A DNA stretch of 64,000 nucleotides from Solidesulfovibrio carbinoliphilus subsp. oakridgensis (GTDB taxonomy: Bacteria; Desulfobacterota; Desulfovibrionia; Desulfovibrionales; Desulfovibrionaceae), in the NCBI RefSeq assembly GCF_000177215.2, contig NZ_CM001368.1, forward strand, positions 558,001-622,000, given 5' to 3'. The position numbers and the translations under genes are program-made. This document shows, piece by piece, positions 61,467-64,000 of this stretch. How positions within the stretch are numbered: position 1 is the stretch's first letter; each line of letters opens with the position of its first letter. The notes under the pieces were generated by a model. It saw nothing but the letters and a program-made list of their open reading frames with translations. It was not told the origin of the DNA and did no database searches.

Positions 61467-62189
61467 ATGAACGGAAAGACGTTTTTTATCGACCTGTCGC
61501 GCTGCACCGGCTGCCGGGGCTGTCAGGTGGCCTGCAAGCAGTGGAAGAACAAACCCGTGGAACCCACGGAAAATACCGGCTCCCACCAGAACCCGCCCGA
61601 CCTGTCCTGGCAGACGCTCAAAGTCGTGCGCTTTACCGAAACCACTGTGGACGGGAAGTTCCATTGGCTCTTTTTCCCGGACCAGTGCCGCCATTGCCTG
61701 GACGCGCCCTGCAAGATGGTCGGCGATTCCGAGGTGGTCGACGCTATTATCCAGGATCCTGAGACCGGGGCCGTGGTCTTCACGGACAAGAGCAAGCAGC
61801 TCAATGCCGAGGCGGTCCGCCAGGCCTGTCCCTACGATATCCCCCGGGTCGATCCGGCCACCAAGCTCATGTACAAGTGCGACATGTGCAACGACCGGGT
61901 CCAGTCCGGCATGCTCCCGTCGTGCGTCAAGACCTGCCCGACCGGCACCATGAACTTCGGGGATCGCGACGAGATGCTGTCCATGGCCCGCGAACGGCTG
62001 GCCAAGCTCAAACCCGTCCATCCGAAGGCCGAACTCGTGGACGCCGATTCCGTGCGGGCCATCTTCCTGTGCCCGCAGCCGCCGAGCGCCTATTACAAGT
62101 ATCTCCAGTTCGGCGATGCCGGGCCGCGTCCCTTGAGCCGCAAGGCCTTCCTGGCCAAAGTGTTCCGGCCGCTTCGCACGTTCGGTTAG
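61467..62189 (+). CDS. fdhB: Formate dehydrogenase iron-sulfur subunit
   Basis: FdhB carries electrons from FdhA to a periplasmic acceptor such as cytochrome c3. The 240-residue product has four cysteine groups for [4Fe-4S] clusters: CTGCRGCQVACK, CRHCLDAPC, then CPYDIP and CDMCNDRVQSGMLPSCVKTCP. No signal or membrane anchor: it is carried by the FdhA Tat signal and the complex is the soluble FdhAB type. AGGAG lies 10 nt before the ATG; a nearer ATG at 61459 is out of frame. Confidence 0.95.
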   Translation: MNGKTFFIDLSRCTGCRGCQVACKQWKNKPVEPTENTGSHQNPPDLSWQTLKVVRFTETTVDGKFHWLFFPDQCRHCLDAPCKMVGDSEVVDAIIQDPETGAVVFTDKSKQLNAEAVRQACPYDIPRVDPATKLMYKCDMCNDRVQSGMLPSCVKTCPTGTMNFGDRDEMLSMARERLAKLKPVHPKAELVDADSVRAIFLCPQPPSAYYKYLQFGDAGPRPLSRKAFLAKVFRPLRTFG

Positions 62190-62204
62190 TCCCCGCCGGT
62201 CTGT

Positions 62205-62232
62205 CCGGAAGGCCGCTGCCACGGCCTTCCGG
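62205..62232 (+). terminator. Hairpin after fdhB, possible terminator
   Basis: CCGGAAGGCCG (62205-62215) and CGGCCTTCCGG (62222-62232) form a perfect 11-bp stem. The following bases are CCGCCGGTGTTCC, without a T run, so it may be Rho-assisted or an RNA stabiliser. Confidence 0.55.
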
Positions 62233-62344
62233 CCGCCGGTGTTCCCGATCCCGGCGCGTGGCCGTGCCCGGGACCGGGTGCACGGTCGGGCCGATGCCCC
62301 GCGACCCCGGTTGACCGCCGGGCCTGATCTGGTATTTCCCCGCC

Positions 62345-63658
62345 ATGGTCACCTCTCGTGCGCGCATTTCCGTTTTTTCCGTCGTGGCGGCCGTACTCCT
62401 GGCCAGCCTGCTGGCGGCCTGTTCCGGCGAGCCGGCTCCGGAAGCCGAGGAGGCGGGCGTGCCCGGCGTCACCGACGACGCCGTGCTCGTCGGCTCCTCC
62501 CTGCCCCTGACCGGCCACGCCAGCTATCTCGGCAAGCAGACGCTTTTCGGGGCCCTGGCCTATATCAACGCGATAAATGACGCCGGCGGGGTGGCCGGCC
62601 GACGGATCACGGTCCTGGCCCTGGACGACGGCTACGACCCGCCCCGGTGCGTGGCCAACACCCAGCAGCTGATCGTCGAGGACCGGGTCTTTTGCCTCTT
62701 TAGCTATGTAGGCACGCCGACCACGGTCAAGATCATCCCGCTCCTGGAAGAGGCCAAGGTGCCGCTGGTCGGCAGCTTCACCGGCGCCGACGCCCTGCGC
62801 TCGCCCTTTCGACGCTCCATCGTCAACATCCGGCCCTCCTACTACCAGGAGACCGCCGCCGCCGTGGACCATATGGCCCGGGATCTCGGCATCGACCGGG
62901 TGGCCGTCTTCTACCAGTACGACGCCTACGGCTTCGACGGCCTCAAGGGCACGGAAATGGCGCTGCGTTCCCACGGCCTGGCCCCGGTGGCCCGGGGCTC
63001 CTACATCCGGGGCACCATGGACGTGGAGGAGGGCCTGGGCCGCATCCTTGAAGCCGGGCCGAAAGCCATCGTCATGATCGGCACCTACGGCCCCTGCGCC
63101 AAGGCCATCGGGCTGGCCCGGGCCCGGGGCTACAAGGGGCTTTTCTACGCCGTCTCCTTTGTCGGGGCCGACGAGATCGCCCGCCTCCTCGGGCCCGGGG
63201 ACGACACGCCGCTTCTGGTCTCGCAAGTGGTGCCGCTGCCGGGCCGCCCCGAGTCCGGTCCGGTCCTGCCCGGGGTCACGGAGTACGCGGAGTTGCTCGG
63301 CCGGTATTTTCCCGGGGAGCGCCCCAATCTGGTCGGACTGGAAGGATTTATCAACGCCAAGGTCCTGGTCGAGGGCCTGCGTCGGGCCGGCCGGAACCTG
63401 ACTCGGGAACGCTTTCTCGACGCCGTGGAGGCCATTGCCGATTTCGATGTCGGCATCGCCAGTCCCGTCAGTTTCGACAAGACCCGCCACCAGGGCCTGG
63501 AGCGGGTCTATTTCACGCGCCTCGACCACGGAGAATTCCACATGGTCACGGACTGGGGCCGCATCCGGGACGCACTGGCCGCCCGGGCAGGAACCGATGC
63601 CGTTCGCCGGGAAGCGGACGGGCCGGACCCGGGTCCGCCGGTCGGACCGGGGCAGTGA
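62345..63658 (+). CDS. Periplasmic binding lipoprotein, branched-chain amino-acid type
   Basis: The 437-residue product has a lipobox LLAAC (Cys about 26) and a type-I periplasmic binding fold of the Leu/Ile/Val (LivK) class: VLVGSSLPLTGHASYLGKQ, AINDAGGVAGRRI, DRVFCLFSYVGTPTT and FYQYDAYGFDGLKG. No permease genes follow; instead a membrane sensor begins 6 nt later, so it may feed ligand information to that sensor. No Shine-Dalgarno is seen; a weak promoter would place the transcript start at the ATG itself. Confidence 0.87.
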   Translation: MVTSRARISVFSVVAAVLLASLLAACSGEPAPEAEEAGVPGVTDDAVLVGSSLPLTGHASYLGKQTLFGALAYINAINDAGGVAGRRITVLALDDGYDPPRCVANTQQLIVEDRVFCLFSYVGTPTTVKIIPLLEEAKVPLVGSFTGADALRSPFRRSIVNIRPSYYQETAAAVDHMARDLGIDRVAVFYQYDAYGFDGLKGTEMALRSHGLAPVARGSYIRGTMDVEEGLGRILEAGPKAIVMIGTYGPCAKAIGLARARGYKGLFYAVSFVGADEIARLLGPGDDTPLLVSQVVPLPGRPESGPVLPGVTEYAELLGRYFPGERPNLVGLEGFINAKVLVEGLRRAGRNLTRERFLDAVEAIADFDVGIASPVSFDKTRHQGLERVYFTRLDHGEFHMVTDWGRIRDALAARAGTDAVRREADGPDPGPPVGPGQ

Positions 63659-63663
63659 GCCTC

Positions 63664-64000
63664 ATGTTCGTCAAACGCCACATCAGCCTCAAGCTCAAGA
63701 TGTTCGGCGGCGCCATGGCCGTTGTGCTTCTGGTCAGCGCCGTCATCGCGCTGCTCGCCCGCTGGATCCTGGTCACGAGCCTCAACCGGGAGCTCGAACA
63801 GCGGGGCGTGGCCATCGGCCAGAGCATCGCCGAGCGGGCGGGCGGGTTTATTCTGGACAAGAACCGGGCCAATCTGGTCAGCTTGGCCTTCGACGCGGCC
63901 CAGCTCGGGGAACGCCGGATTCTCGTGTCCTACATCTTCATCGAGGACACCGACAACCACATCCTGGCCAACAACTTCATCCGGCCGTTCCCCAAGGCCC
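63664..64000 (+). CDS. Membrane sensor protein, N-terminal part (cut by window edge)
   Basis: The visible 112 residues show a short basic N-terminus (MFVKRHISLKLKMF), one transmembrane helix (about 14-36), then a periplasmic sensor region beginning TSLNRELEQRG and containing GERRILVSYIFIEDTDNHILAN. This is how sensor histidine kinases and related signalling proteins begin, but the output domain lies outside. A GTG at 63655, overlapping the upstream stop, is an alternative start. It is coupled to the binding lipoprotein. Confidence 0.7.
   Translation, partial: MFVKRHISLKLKMFGGAMAVVLLVSAVIALLARWILVTSLNRELEQRGVAIGQSIAERAGGFILDKNRANLVSLAFDAAQLGERRILVSYIFIEDTDNHILANNFIRPFPKA

Noticed and set aside
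58179-62222. A 1347-codon open frame on the minus strand across fdhA-fdhB
   Set aside because: It is antisense to a gene with Tat signal, Sec and cluster motifs; long antisense frames are expected in GC-rich coding DNA. It shows no domain and no ribosome site.

Overview
The window is GC-rich, densely coded bacterial DNA. It looks like a motile, anaerobic, sulfate-reducer-type deltaproteobacterium of the Desulfovibrio/Solidesulfovibrio kind. This is inferred from a Sec-containing periplasmic formate dehydrogenase FdhAB with its maturation genes, a ferredoxin plus aldehyde:ferredoxin oxidoreductase pair, hypA/hypB, glycogen genes, fliM, and a chemoreceptor with a haem domain. No rRNA or ribosomal protein marker is present, so the genus is not proven.

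Layout. 1-3604: end of a c-di-AMP cyclase gene, cdaR-like, glmM and galU (cell-wall precursor and UDP-glucose supply). 3689-9348: priA, a 4-hydroxyphenylpyruvate dioxygenase-like protein, and a PAS histidine kinase with its own sigma-70 promoter. 9500-17479 (minus strand): two glycosyltransferases, a chemoreceptor ending in an H-NOX haem domain, a NagZ-like glycosidase and a GGDEF protein. 17609-23064 (plus strand): a GT9 protein, an unknown gene with a FlgN-like partner, a sigma-54-type promoter, small envelope proteins and a glutaminyl cyclase-like protein. Between them on the minus strand lies a probable tiny selenoprotein with a hairpin very like the E. coli fdhF SECIS. 23042-30454: lgt, a TPR protein with a degenerate receiver, panB, a SpoU methyltransferase, a GT2 protein, a TsaC-like protein and another GT9 protein, interspersed with a GC-rich palindromic repeat. 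30584-36191: Nudix hydrolase, glgA, glgB and pdxA. 36207-42840: universal stress protein, a kinase-like protein, tRNA-Ala(CGC), ferredoxin-aor, pgi and an acetyltransferase. 42884-47662 (minus strand): hicAB and a four-gene amidoligase/peptidase operon. 47892-53695: fliM, an outer-membrane barrel, hypBA, DUF554, tRNA-Leu(CAA) and a TrkA-C-type transporter. 54004-62189: fdhE-fdhD-mobA-moaA, a transposase-derived protein, then fdhA(Sec)-fdhB. 62345-64000: a branched-chain-amino-acid-type binding lipoprotein and the start of a membrane sensor.

How the genes work together. galU, pgi, glgA and glgB give a glycogen/UDP-glucose module, and several glycosyltransferases could draw on it. The 54-62 kb block makes cofactor (MoaA, MobA), delivers it (FdhD, FdhE) and supplies the enzyme (FdhAB), with a strong AT-rich double palindrome in front of fdhA that looks like an operator. 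The least understood unit is the 43.5-47.7 kb operon: a C39-like peptidase, a RimK-type ATP-grasp ligase, a GCS2-type carboxylate-amine ligase and an N-formylglutamate amidohydrolase-type hydrolase. It plausibly makes, attaches or trims short peptides or amino-acid tags.
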